NCBI GenBank assembly: GCA_017395215.1
Contig: JAFPVW010000076.1
Coordinates: 1 to 64,000, forward strand
Length of the DNA: 64,000 nt
Source: Prevotella sp.
Lineage (GTDB): Bacteria; Bacteroidota; Bacteroidia; Bacteroidales; Bacteroidaceae
Reading direction: 5' to 3'
How positions within the stretch are numbered: the stretch's first letter is position 1; each line of letters starts with the position of its first letter. The notes beneath the pieces were generated by a model that saw only the letters and a list, made by a program, of their open reading frames with translations, searched no databases and had not been told where the DNA came from. Shown piece after piece: positions 46,189 to 54,677 of the stretch. Made by a program: the position numbers and the translations under genes.

Positions 46189-46384
46189 GTTTGTTCCGTT
46201 TTATTGTTTTAGCGTGACAAAGGTACGCAAAAAATATCAGAAAAGTGGTGCCGGAGAGATGTTTTTTTCGCCGTGACTGAAATCTGTATGCTGATTGACG
46301 CTTTTCCGTGCGTAGTGTTTCGGGTAATTGCAGTACTTTTGCATCGAAATTACACATGTTAAACTCTTAAAAACTTAAAACACA
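46189..46384. promoter_or_regulatory. Divergent promoter region between GH105 operon and 46385
   Basis: On the minus strand TACCTTTG (46218-46225) is a -7 box for the GH105 operon; no good -33 was found. On the plus strand TACTTTTG (46334-46341) is the -7 box for the gene at 46385. Between them lies the 31-bp element at 46279-46309. One regulator bound here could serve both directions. Confidence 0.7.
46279..46309 (+). promoter_or_regulatory. Putative regulator-binding element, copy A
   Basis: This 31-bp element (GAAATCTGTA-N7-TTGACG-N2-TTTCCGT in outline) matches 54837-54867 at 25 of 31 positions, without gaps. In both places it ends exactly 24 bases before the -7 box. It is the best candidate target for the regulator at 36628-40554. 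Confidence 0.75.
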
Positions 46385-49084
46385 ATGAGAACAATCTTTA
46401 CTTGCACACTTCTGGCAATGCTGACGCTCGCCGAGGGAGCCAACGCACAGGGCCACCGTCGCTGGGACTTCACCAACTGGAGCCCGCAGACAGTAGAAAA
46501 CCTGAAGGCCGACGCCGCACAGACACGACCCGCAAAGGGATGGAGCGACATTGAGAAGAATGCCGACGACAAGGAGGGAGCCGTGGCCCCCGATGCTACC
46601 AAGGACAACTGCTTCTGGCTGGCCGACGACGGCGGACAGTGGCTGACCGAACCCGAGGGCGGCTCGCTGAAGGCCAACGGCGTAGTGATTGCCGAGACTG
46701 AAGGTCTGATCTTCAACCCCGACTACACCAAGAACCGCTCGCTGGCCATTGCCGTGAACTATCCGTCGACGACCTTGGGCGATTATGCCGGGCCGCAATA
46801 CCTGTGGCTGGGCGGCGGCAGCAAGAACCTGGCCTGTTTCACCATCCCCAACGTGCTGGTGGGACAGAAGATCAAGATGACCGTCGAGTCGCACAAGCCC
46901 GTTGACGCCCGCGGCGTAGAGCTCTACGTGGGCAGCGTGACGGCCGAGAACAAGATTGGCGAGTCGTTCAAGCCAACGACGATTGAGACCTACACATGGG
47001 AGAACTGGACCCTGCCCGAGGGCGTGGAGCCTACCGACGCTGTCGACATCATCGTCTATAACACCAGCGGCTGCCACATCTATAATTTAGAGGTAGGCGA
47101 GGACACGGGCACCAAGCGCAACGTGGGCTTCATCTACAACGGCGACCTGAACGCCGACCTGGCCTACAGCCAGTTCACGAGTAATTACAGTAATAAGGTG
47201 ACGGCCATTGAAGCCAACAAGACCTTTACGCTCAACGACTTAACCGGCTACGACGTGGTCGTCGTCAGCTCTACCGTCAGCAATACCGACGCCATAGCAT
47301 CGCTCAAGGACATCCGTCCCTTCGTGCCCATGCTCTCGCTGTGTCCTTCGGTCTACAGTATCTGGGGATGTGGCGAGTCCATGAGTGCCGAGATTGAGGT
47401 GGCCAAGGTCAGAAACGCCAACCACGGCCTGTTCAGCCACACCGACATCGAAGAGGCTGAAGACGAGGAGAACCCCGAGGGCGGTTTCATCTACCTCCTG
47501 CTCTTCTCGAACAAGACGCCGTTCCCGGGAGTCAAGCTGGCAGGGGCTTTTGCCAACGACCCCGTACTGGCCGTTGCCTACGAGAACGAGGACGTAGTGG
47601 CCATCCATACTCACAACCTGAGCCACAACGGCTACATCTATATTCCCTACACGCAGGAGACGCTGGCCGACGCCCAGACCTATAACACCAACATCCTGGA
47701 GAACGCTCTGGCGCTGCTTACCACCTCGAAGGCTGCCATTACACCAGCCCCCAAGCCCTCGTCTACCCTTGCCTACAAGAAGCTGCGCACCGAGGTGACG
47801 ATGAAGAGCGGCGTGCCCGGAGCACAGATATTCTATACGCTCGACGGCTCGGAGCCGACAACAGCAAGCACACTCTATACCGAGCCCTTCGAGGTGACGT
47901 CGGCCCTGACCGTCAAGGCTGCAGTCGTAGGCGACGGCTACCCCATGAGCGAAGTGGCTGAGATTCCCGTCGACATCAAAGACGTGGCCGACAGTCCGCA
48001 GATTGCCGTCAGCTACGAGGAGGGCCAGGCTACGGTCACCATCACCGCCCAGCCTGAGGAGGCCGAGGTGTGGTTCAACCTGACGGGCAGCGCCGCCAAG
48101 GCCAGCTCGCAGATCTACACCGAGCCCTTCACGCTCAGCGGCAATGCCACGGTGACGGCTTTCGTAGGCGAATACGAGGGCTTCCTGCAGTCGGAGCTGG
48201 CTGTCAAGGAGGTGAGCTTCAGCGGCGCCCAGGTTTTCAGCGAGGTGGTCAGCAAGTTCGAGGGTGCCTCGTTCAACGCCATCGGCAACGTGCTTAATGG
48301 CGGATACAACTACTACACCGAGGTGGTGCTTTCGTCGCAGACCTTGAAGGACGTCAACGGCGAGGACTCCATCGTCAACGTCTATCAGCCGCGCGACTCG
48401 ATGGTGGTCTACCAGCTCAGCGACGACTGGCGCGTCAGGACCTTCGGCCAGGGACTCTACTACACCAAGGCAACCACGACGCACAACGTGGCCAGTGCCA
48501 GCGGCTACAACCCCGCCACCATCTTCGACGACCAGTTCTCAGTCGGCGAAATCACCTCTAACGCCATACAGTTCCAGGTGGTGAGCAAGAAGGACCTTGA
48601 CGGCCGGCTCGACCCGCCGTCGCTGTCGCTCGAGAGCACGCGTGCCTTCAGCGGACCGTTTGAGGTCAGCGTCTACTACTCAGGCAAGGACTACAACAGC
48701 GCCCACGTGCTCGACATCCTCGTCAACACCGACACCCTCAATGCCAGTGGCTGGACGAAGATAGGCGAACTGCAGAGCCTCTCGCAGCCGTTCTACGACG
48801 GCAGCAACGAGAAGTCGTTCCGTGTATGGAAGCGCGGAGCCGCCGTCTACAACGGCACCGACGCCGTATTCGTCAAGATAGCCTCTGTCGAGAATGCCAA
48901 GGACGTCAACATCTTCACCGTGCTCGTGAAGACGCCTGGCACCAGCGACGGCATCGAGACCCTGCAGAAGGCTCAGTCACCTTCTCTCAATTCAATGGTC
49001 TACGACCTGCAGGGCCGCCGCATCGCAGGCAAGCCGCAGCGGGGTATCTACATCAAGGATGGACGGAAATTCTATGCACAGTAA
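46385..49084 (+). CDS. Secreted multi-domain protein with binding modules and FN3-like CHB_HEX repeats
   Basis: An 899-residue secreted protein with no enzyme assignment. After the signal peptide, residues about 25-235 form a module beginning WDFTNWSPQTVENLKADAA that recurs at the C-terminus of the neighbouring PL11 (49089). Residues about 235-450 are an alpha/beta region (LNDLTGYDVVVVSSTVS) that recalls glutamine-amidotransferase-like folds without a visible catalytic triad. Two copies of a chitobiase C-terminal-like domain follow (QIFYTLDGSEPTTASTLYTEPF near 480-500, and WFNLTGSAAKASSQIYTEPF near 560), then a beta domain (about 620-860). The C-terminus (VYDLQGRRIAG...GIYIKDGRK) is a sorting-type tag. 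It is probably a pectin-binding surface or secreted scaffold; function is unproven. Confidence 0.75.
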   Translation: MRTIFTCTLLAMLTLAEGANAQGHRRWDFTNWSPQTVENLKADAAQTRPAKGWSDIEKNADDKEGAVAPDATKDNCFWLADDGGQWLTEPEGGSLKANGVVIAETEGLIFNPDYTKNRSLAIAVNYPSTTLGDYAGPQYLWLGGGSKNLACFTIPNVLVGQKIKMTVESHKPVDARGVELYVGSVTAENKIGESFKPTTIETYTWENWTLPEGVEPTDAVDIIVYNTSGCHIYNLEVGEDTGTKRNVGFIYNGDLNADLAYSQFTSNYSNKVTAIEANKTFTLNDLTGYDVVVVSSTVSNTDAIASLKDIRPFVPMLSLCPSVYSIWGCGESMSAEIEVAKVRNANHGLFSHTDIEEAEDEENPEGGFIYLLLFSNKTPFPGVKLAGAFANDPVLAVAYENEDVVAIHTHNLSHNGYIYIPYTQETLADAQTYNTNILENALALLTTSKAAITPAPKPSSTLAYKKLRTEVTMKSGVPGAQIFYTLDGSEPTTASTLYTEPFEVTSALTVKAAVVGDGYPMSEVAEIPVDIKDVADSPQIAVSYEEGQATVTITAQPEEAEVWFNLTGSAAKASSQIYTEPFTLSGNATVTAFVGEYEGFLQSELAVKEVSFSGAQVFSEVVSKFEGASFNAIGNVLNGGYNYYTEVVLSSQTLKDVNGEDSIVNVYQPRDSMVVYQLSDDWRVRTFGQGLYYTKATTTHNVASASGYNPATIFDDQFSVGEITSNAIQFQVVSKKDLDGRLDPPSLSLESTRAFSGPFEVSVYYSGKDYNSAHVLDILVNTDTLNASGWTKIGELQSLSQPFYDGSNEKSFRVWKRGAAVYNGTDAVFVKIASVENAKDVNIFTVLVKTPGTSDGIETLQKAQSPSLNSMVYDLQGRRIAGKPQRGIYIKDGRKFYAQ

Positions 49085-49088
49085 ATCT

Positions 49089-52000
49089 ATGCGACAAATC
49101 ATATTGACAGCTTGCCTATTCATGGCAGCAGGGGGATGGGCCGACGCCCAGTCCCCCGCTTTTCCGTTGGAAAGTCTCGACCGCGGAGTGATTGTCCTGC
49201 CGGGCTCGACGGGCAACTTTATCAGCTGGCGCTTCCTGGCCACCGACGACGATGCGGCAACATCGTTCGAGATACTGCGCAACGGCGAGAGCCTGGCCAG
49301 CGACTGCTATGCCACGAACTTCAGCGACCCGACGGGAAAACGCACCGACAAGTATCAGGTAGTGACCATCAGCGACGGCGTACGCAAGGATACCACCAAG
49401 GCCGTTGCCCCATGGGCCAACCGCTATCTGAGACTGACGCTGCAACGGCCCGCGAGAGGCGAAAACGGCGGCAACTACGAGCCTAACGACTGCTCGGTGG
49501 GCGACGTCGACGGCGACGGACAGTACGAGATTTTCGTCAAGTGGAACCCCTCGAACGCCAAGGACAACTCGCAGGGCGGAGTCACCGACAACGTCTACAT
49601 CGACTGCTACCGGCTGAGCGGCGAGAGGCTCTGGCGCATCGACTTAGGACGGAACATCCGCGCTGGCGCTCACTACACGCAGTATATGGTCTACGACTTC
49701 GACGGCGACGGACGGGCCGAGCTGATGTGCAAGACGGGCCCGGGCTCGCTCGACGGCAAGGGCAGCTACGTCAACCAGGCTGCCACCGACCCGCAGATCA
49801 AGGCCGTACCGGGCACAGCGCTCTACCGCAACAACGACGGCCGCATCACCGGCGGACAGGAATGGCTCACTGTGTTCAGCGGCTCGACGGGCGAGGCCCT
49901 GCACACCATCTTCTACAACCCCAACCGCGATGCGGGCTACGGCGGCGAAGCTACGGGAACCTTCAACTGGGACGACCGCTCGGGCAAGTCTGACTATGCC
50001 AGCTACGGCAACCGCGGCGAGCGCTTCCTGGCAGGCGTGGCCCACCTCGACGGACCCGCCAGCCCCGCCAGCGGCATCTTCTGCCGGGGCTATTACACCT
50101 ACGCCTTTATCTGGGCTGTCGCCTTCGACGGGAAGCAGCTCCACCCGAAGTGGCTCAGCTCTCACAGGTCAAGAAGCAGCTACACGCTGACAACCTACGA
50201 TGCCGACGGCAAAGGTACGCAGCACGATTTTACCGGCTGCCGACCGACCTACACGGCACAGAGCGGCGAGAAGACCGGCGGCAGCGGCACGATGTTCGGC
50301 AACGGCAACCACAACATGTCGATAGCCGACGTCGACGGCGACGGACACGACGAGATTGTATGGGGCTCGGCAGCACTCGACCACGACGGCACCCTGCTCT
50401 ACGGCACAGGCTTCGGCCACGGCGACGCCATCCACATGGGCGACCACAACCCCGACCGCCCGGGCCTGGAGGTGTTCCAGATTCATGAGGATAAAGGAAC
50501 GTACGCGTGGGACCTGCACGATGCTGCCACGGGCGAGATTCTGCTGAAGGGCGGCCCCTCAGGCATCGACAACGGCCGCGGCATTGCCGGACACTTCGAT
50601 GCCCGGGTGCGCGGGTCGCTGCTGTGGAGTGGCGACAAGGTGGCACGCAGCGCCGTCACGGGCGAGGCGGTATCAAACAGCGTAGGCTCGAACAATTTCC
50701 GAATCTACTGGGACGGCGACCTGGAGGAAGAACTGCTCGACGGCAACAAGATTGACAAGTGGAGCGGCAATGGCACGTCGAGAATCATCACCTTCAGCGA
50801 CCTCGGCCCCAGCAATACCTGCAACGGCTCGAAGAACACGCCATGCCTCTCGGCCGACATACTGGGCGACTGGCGCGAGGAGGTTATCCTGCACAACGGC
50901 TCCGACCAGCTGGCCATCTACTCAACAGCCATCCCCACCAACTTCCGCGTACCGACGCTGATGCACGACCATACCTACCGCATGGGCGTCTGCTGGCAGA
51001 ACACAGCCTACAACCAGCCGCCCCACCTGGGCTACTACCTCGAAAACCCCGACCTGCCGACGGTCAGCGGAGCCGACAGGACCCTCGCGGCGAAAGTGGG
51101 CGAACAGGCTGAGTGGACATTCCCCATTGCCTACACCGTACAGGTAGAGCAAAGAGGCTACAGGCATGACGGTGCCCAGCACGACGGGCTGCCCGAGGGA
51201 CTGACCTGCAGCATGGCGCCCGACGCATCGGCCTTCACACTAAGCGGCACATTCCAGCAGCCAGGAAGCTACAGCATCAACCTCACCCTGACGGGCAGAA
51301 AGGGCAACAAGATTCCCCTGACCGTCAACATCGTCATACGAAGCAACGAAGTGGTCAGCGGCAAGACGGTGCGCTGGGACTTCACACAGTGGAGCGCAGA
51401 GACCGTAGCCAACCTCAGGGCCGACGCTGCCGCCAGCAAGACCGAGGGATGGAGCGACGTGGAGAAACAGGCCGACGCCGATGCGGGCAACGGCCCGACA
51501 AACATATCAAAGGACAACTGCTTCTGGGCATCGAAGACCACACTGCCCGACGAGAACGGCGAACTAAGCGCCAACGGACAGCTCATCAGCGAGCTGCGCG
51601 GACTGCGGTTCCACCAGCCAGCACTCGCCAATCGCAACCTGGCCATCGCCGTCGACTATCCGGCCACCGACATTGGCACTTATCACGGACCGGCCTACCT
51701 CTGGCTCGGAGGAGCCAACAAGGACTACTTCACCATACCGAAGGCAGTAGGCGGCACGGAAATCAAGATGGGCGTTGAGTCCCACAAGTCAAGCGAGGCC
51801 CGGGGTGTGCAGCTCTTCACCAACAACGGTTTCGGAACCAGCGTTGAGCACGGCGAACAGCTGGCCGGAGCCGACGGCAGCACCCTGCCCCTGCCTACCG
51901 CCTACACCGAGCTGACGTGGTTTGTCGTCGAGACTGCCGACATCATCGTTTACAACACCAACGGCTGCCACATCTATTTCATCGAGGCCACGGTAGCCGA

Positions 52001-52139
52001 CGATGGCAGCACCTCCGTCAGCAGCCTCCCGGTCAGCTGTCAGCCCTCCCCCCAACTCTTCGACCTGCAGGGCCGCAAGGTCACGCGCCCCGCAAAAGGC
52101 ATCTATCTGAAAGACGGCCGCAAAATCGTCATCAAGTAA
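49089..52139 (+). CDS. PL11 rhamnogalacturonan lyase with C-terminal WDFTxWS module
   Basis: A 1016-residue secreted lyase. The ATG at 49089 (MRQIILTACLFMAAGG) is preferred because it leaves a 4-base gap after the previous gene and a normal signal peptide; ATG at 49059 would overlap. Residues about 25-620 are the PL11 propeller, with calcium loops DVDGDGQYEIF, DFDGDGRAELM and DVDGDGHDEIVWGS, and the catalytic-region stretch CKTGPGSLDGKG. Residues about 640-750 look Ig-like (GLPEGLTCSMAPDASAFTLSG). Residues about 755-975 are the module shared with the gene at 46385 (VRWDFTQWSAETVANL, FTIPKAVGGTEIKMGVESHKS). The C-terminus (LFDLQGRKVTRPAKGIYL) is a sorting-type tag. It cleaves rhamnogalacturonan I. 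Confidence 0.9.
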   Translation: MRQIILTACLFMAAGGWADAQSPAFPLESLDRGVIVLPGSTGNFISWRFLATDDDAATSFEILRNGESLASDCYATNFSDPTGKRTDKYQVVTISDGVRKDTTKAVAPWANRYLRLTLQRPARGENGGNYEPNDCSVGDVDGDGQYEIFVKWNPSNAKDNSQGGVTDNVYIDCYRLSGERLWRIDLGRNIRAGAHYTQYMVYDFDGDGRAELMCKTGPGSLDGKGSYVNQAATDPQIKAVPGTALYRNNDGRITGGQEWLTVFSGSTGEALHTIFYNPNRDAGYGGEATGTFNWDDRSGKSDYASYGNRGERFLAGVAHLDGPASPASGIFCRGYYTYAFIWAVAFDGKQLHPKWLSSHRSRSSYTLTTYDADGKGTQHDFTGCRPTYTAQSGEKTGGSGTMFGNGNHNMSIADVDGDGHDEIVWGSAALDHDGTLLYGTGFGHGDAIHMGDHNPDRPGLEVFQIHEDKGTYAWDLHDAATGEILLKGGPSGIDNGRGIAGHFDARVRGSLLWSGDKVARSAVTGEAVSNSVGSNNFRIYWDGDLEEELLDGNKIDKWSGNGTSRIITFSDLGPSNTCNGSKNTPCLSADILGDWREEVILHNGSDQLAIYSTAIPTNFRVPTLMHDHTYRMGVCWQNTAYNQPPHLGYYLENPDLPTVSGADRTLAAKVGEQAEWTFPIAYTVQVEQRGYRHDGAQHDGLPEGLTCSMAPDASAFTLSGTFQQPGSYSINLTLTGRKGNKIPLTVNIVIRSNEVVSGKTVRWDFTQWSAETVANLRADAAASKTEGWSDVEKQADADAGNGPTNISKDNCFWASKTTLPDENGELSANGQLISELRGLRFHQPALANRNLAIAVDYPATDIGTYHGPAYLWLGGANKDYFTIPKAVGGTEIKMGVESHKSSEARGVQLFTNNGFGTSVEHGEQLAGADGSTLPLPTAYTELTWFVVETADIIVYNTNGCHIYFIEATVADDGSTSVSSLPVSCQPSPQLFDLQGRKVTRPAKGIYLKDGRKIVIK

Positions 52140-52179
52140 AAAAGCCTCCCCTCCCCCACTCCGGTTAAGCGTAAAAAAG

Positions 52180-52204
52180 CCTCCCCCCAGTTTTTGGGGG
52201 GAGG
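52180..52204 (-). terminator. Rho-independent terminator, minus strand
   Basis: CCTCCCCCCA and TGGGGGGAGG pair perfectly around a 5-base loop. On the minus strand the stem is followed by GCTTTTTTAC, the expected T-run. It would stop transcripts from the toxin-antitoxin pair on the right before they run antisense into the PL11 gene. Confidence 0.8.
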
Positions 52205-52301
52205 TTGCATAGAAGAAGGGACTCTTATGTTATACTGGCCCAACCCCTCCACTACATGCGCGGCGGGAGCACAGAAGCAGGAACTACTAAACATCGTCCC
52301 G

Positions 52302-52364
52302 GTTTTGTCATCCGTTGGCGCAGTTTTATTATCCATTGGCACAGTTTTATCGTCCATTGACGCA
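52302..52364. repeat. Three 21-bp tandem units
   Basis: Units start at 52302, 52323 and 52344 (GTTTTRTYRTCCRTTGRCRCA in consensus, 21 letters split here as GTTTTRTYRTCC and RTTGRCRCA). Read on the minus strand they would encode a 7-residue repeat (DDKTVPM-like), but no convincing gene surrounds them. Confidence 0.75.
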
Positions 52365-52728
52365 GTTTTAACTTTAGTTGCCGCTATAGAACACTTTTGA
52401 TGGCGCTGAACGTCGCTATTGGCGGTGCCTTTCAACCAGCTTCGAAGTTCCCTCCCTGCAAAATCACGACGGTTGTCCCCGCCGATTACGGTTCGGCCCA
52501 CTTCCAGGGAGCCTCACTTACTGGGGCTCTTCCGATTCCCGGCATAAAAGAATTAACGAATGCCTTCGCCCTGAAATATCCTGCACTTCCTGCACTTGCT
52601 TCTTAACTGTCTGACAGGCAGACGGTTGGAAACCGCTTTCCGTTTCATTACATGCACTTGAACCTGCACCAGCACCTGCACTTGAGTCGGAACAGGGCAG
52701 CTAACACTATGGCTTGGCGGCACCAAAG

Positions 52729-52775
52729 GAGCGTTCCCACGGCCTTGGAAAAACGTTCCAAAGCCGTTGGAACGT
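52729..52775. repeat. Tandem palindromic GTTCCAA repeats
   Basis: The second unit is a perfect inverted repeat, ACGTTCCAA (52753-52761) and TTGGAACGT (52767-52775). The first (GCGTTCC...TTGGAA) is an imperfect copy about 23 bases upstream. The layout resembles the 22-bp palindromic units at 25747. Confidence 0.7.
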
Positions 52776-52795
52776 CCGAAAGGTTTTTGATTCTC

Positions 52796-53224
52796 CTAAA
52801 GCTCATCAGGAAAATATTTGGAAAGGAAAGCTTTAGGCTCCAAAGCCTCTGTAGCAAGGGCGAAGCCAAAATCTTTCAGATTGCGCGTGACTACACAATC
52901 GGCTCCAGCCTGTTCAGCTGCAAAATATTGAAGGGCATCCTCAAAATCTTTTGACTCAATTTGATAAGCCTTATCAACAACAGAACCGCCTAAAGGAACA
53001 ATGTGATAGTAAGGCCGCAACCCTTTCATGACGGCATAGAACTGTTCCAGACCAATGTCTTTTCTGGTTACATAACGCATATTGGCTATAGTCAAATCTG
53101 ATACCAACAACTCGATATCTCCGTGAATTGCAAGAAAGAAAATCACTTCAGCCTCCTTCCATCCTTCTGGTCGCTGCTGTATATAGTCAAGAAAGACATT
53201 TGTGTCGATAAACACTTTCATCAT
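52796..53224 (-). CDS. PIN-domain toxin (VapC-like ribonuclease)
   Basis: A 142-residue PIN-domain protein, expected to be a magnesium-dependent RNase toxin. Acidic active-site residues can be seen in FIDTNVFLDY (near residue 7), KDFEDALQYFAA (about 91-95) and GADCVVTRNLKDF (about 115). It overlaps the upstream small gene by four bases (ATGA), the usual arrangement with the antitoxin first. Codon use is AT-richer than in the pectin genes on either side, consistent with separate acquisition. A second in-frame ATG three bases downstream is equally possible. Confidence 0.9.
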   Translation of the reverse strand: MMKVFIDTNVFLDYIQQRPEGWKEAEVIFFLAIHGDIELLVSDLTIANMRYVTRKDIGLEQFYAVMKGLRPYYHIVPLGGSVVDKAYQIESKDFEDALQYFAAEQAGADCVVTRNLKDFGFALATEALEPKAFLSKYFPDEL

Positions 53225-53484
53225 TTTGATGCGTATTTCTCTGTCAGATAATTTTCCTTGACACGCTTCCAGTCTTCCTCCGTCCTACTGGCAGCAAAAC
53301 TGCCCAAAAAGGAATGAGCCAACTCCTTTGCCTTGGCTCGGCGAAGCATCGCTTGATCTTTCTCATTTTGTAATGGCAAAGCGGTCTTGACGTAAAGCCA
53401 AATAGACTGGATTGCCTTCTCGTCACTCTCATCCATAAGGTTGATACGCCTAACGACATCGTTCTTCATCTCACGTACAGTCAT
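53221..53484 (-). CDS. Probable antitoxin partner of the PIN toxin
   Basis: An 87-residue, charged, probably helical protein (MTVREMKNDVVRRINLMDES). I do not recognise a DNA-binding family with certainty. Its identity as antitoxin rests on size, position directly upstream of a PIN toxin, the 4-base overlap, and a textbook promoter just upstream (53512-53543). The N-terminal half is likely structural or DNA-binding and the C-terminal half (EEDWKRVKENYL) would wrap the toxin, as in other VapB-like proteins, but this is inferred. Confidence 0.75.
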   Translation of the reverse strand: MTVREMKNDVVRRINLMDESDEKAIQSIWLYVKTALPLQNEKDQAMLRRAKAKELAHSFLGSFAASRTEEDWKRVKENYLTEKYASK

Positions 53485-53888
53485 AATCGCTCATTTATTA
53501 TTACTACGCTGCAAAGATATGTATTTCCCGCCAAACCACCAAACCTTTCAGCATTTTTTTCGCTAAAATCATACTAGACAGGATGTTGGACTGGCACGAC
53601 TGGACTTTCAGCGTGATTACTAACCGTTTAACAGAATGCGGTTCTTTTGTTATACATTGCGTCACAAAAGAAAACGTGAGCAATTACATCGCTTACGTTC
53701 CAAAGGTATCGGCAAACACCCTAACTACTTCAACGAGTAAAAGCCCACGCCATCAGGCGCGAACCATCTACTATTGATCTTGTAGTTATTTGAAATTTTG
53801 CCGATTTCTTGGAACAAGAATCAAAGCGGACGCTTCAACGTATATGTTCAGTTTTTCTATCTATCTCAGCCCATAGGCATTTCAGTTT
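53485..53888. other. Intergenic region between the two toxin-antitoxin pairs
   Basis: The 404 bases hold the antitoxin promoter (53512-53543). The rest is AT-rich and contains short open stretches without family resemblance. A TACCTTTGG word on the minus strand (53701-53709) looks like an isolated -7 box with no clear -33. Otherwise I see nothing in it. Confidence 0.6.
53512..53543 (-). promoter_or_regulatory. Promoter of the PIN toxin-antitoxin pair
   Basis: On the minus strand TTTG (53540-53543), a 20-base spacer and TATCTTTG (53512-53519) match the Bacteroidetes consensus exactly. The -7 box is 27 bases upstream of the antitoxin start. Confidence 0.8.
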
Positions 53889-54293
53889 TTAGGGTTCGAC
53901 ATTCGTTATATTCACCAGCCCTTCAACGGCTGCCACAAACTCATGAGAGAGGGGAGCCATTTCAAGGACTTCGGCTTCTGTTATCTCGGCGATGCTGTTA
54001 TAGTCGGCCTTGATGCGAAGCTGTATCATCCGGGCAAAGAAGCGACCGTATTTCTTGTCAAGCTGACCTGTCAGGATGAAATGCTTGCCCAGTTCGGTAA
54101 GTGTGCCGTCGTGCGTCTTTGTTGCTATGCCGCGCGTAATGAAGGCAGCGTGGACTATATGATAACAGGCATAGTAGAACCGATTGGCAGCCAGACTCCA
54201 TCGCCCCTGAAGAACCATGTCGTCAGCTTCCTGCAGGAATCGCTGCGCCTTCTCCGTCTGTAGCTTTTTGAGCAGATTTGAATCCATAGGCAA
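53889..54293 (-). CDS. HEPN-domain toxin of an MNT-HEPN pair
   Basis: A 134-residue HEPN-domain protein (helical throughout), expected to act as an RNase toxin controlled by the nucleotidyltransferase encoded just upstream. The stretch AANRFYYACYHIVHAAFITRG is typical of HEPN proteins and contains an R-x6-H arrangement (RFYYACYH) compatible with the RNase motif. The start at 54293 directly abuts the stop of the upstream gene; an ATG two codons later is also possible. Alternative: a non-toxic HEPN substrate-binding subunit. Confidence 0.85.
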   Translation of the reverse strand: MPMDSNLLKKLQTEKAQRFLQEADDMVLQGRWSLAANRFYYACYHIVHAAFITRGIATKTHDGTLTELGKHFILTGQLDKKYGRFFARMIQLRIKADYNSIAEITEAEVLEMAPLSHEFVAAVEGLVNITNVEP

Positions 54294-54617
54294 TTACAAT
54301 AGGCTGATGGCGTCGCGCTGCACATTGTCGTAGAATGGGGTGATGCTGTTGGCTTTCCACTCCTGCTCTGTGTAGACGATGGGGTTAATCTGTTCGCCGA
54401 GCGTCCAGCCCAGTTCCACGAGCGGATAGCTTACCTGGTCGTAGTCGGCTTGCTGCAGCTGGCTTTTGGGCAACACGATAAGGATGTCCCAGTCAGAGCC
54501 TTTGCGTGCCTGCCCTCTGGCCCGGGAGCCAAACAGGAGCACCATACTGCCTTCAGGAGCAGTCTGCTTGGCTACCTGCCTGATTTGGTTGAGTACGTAT
54601 CTGTTCTTGTTCGTCAT
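54294..54617 (-). CDS. MNT-type nucleotidyltransferase, antitoxin of the HEPN pair
   Basis: A 107-residue minimal nucleotidyltransferase. The active site is clear: GSRARGQARKGSDWDILIVL (about residues 30-49), with the GSxARG loop and the paired aspartates of SDWD that bind magnesium. In studied MNT-HEPN systems such proteins neutralise the HEPN toxin by adding nucleotides to it. The downstream HEPN gene follows without a gap, and the promoter is at 54646-54677. The pair is oriented opposite to the surrounding SusC/SusD and PL11 genes. Confidence 0.9.
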   Translation of the reverse strand: MTNKNRYVLNQIRQVAKQTAPEGSMVLLFGSRARGQARKGSDWDILIVLPKSQLQQADYDQVSYPLVELGWTLGEQINPIVYTEQEWKANSITPFYDNVQRDAISLL

Positions 54618-54645
54618 AATAGTACTTCCTTTCTCTTTCCGTCGG

Positions 54646-54677
54646 CAAATATACTAACTATTTCCGAAACTGCCAAA
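54646..54677 (-). promoter_or_regulatory. Promoter of the MNT-HEPN pair
   Basis: On the minus strand TTTG (54674-54677), a 20-base spacer and TATATTTG (54646-54653) match the Bacteroidetes consensus exactly, 28 bases before the start codon. Confidence 0.8.

Larger units (their letters stand above)
52140..52795. other. Repeat-rich intergenic region after the pectin lyase gene
   Basis: No credible gene is present in these 656 bases. They hold a direct repeat of GTAAAAAAGCCTCCCC, a strong minus-strand terminator (52180-52204), three 21-bp tandem units (52302-52364), a small palindrome GTCTG-ACAGG-CAGAC near 52609, a TGCACCTGCACTTG tract including the copy of window bases 1-24 (52670-52693), and palindromic GTTCCAA repeats (52729-52775). 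Confidence 0.75.

Noticed and set aside
52103..52501. Open frame of 132 codons on the minus strand with a DDKTVPM heptad repeat
   Set aside because: It overlaps the PL11 end, the terminator and the minisatellite, has no signal or domain, and lacks a promoter.
53583..53777. 64-codon open frame on the plus strand between the toxin-antitoxin pairs
   Set aside because: No family resemblance, no promoter in that direction, and composition like the surrounding non-coding DNA.
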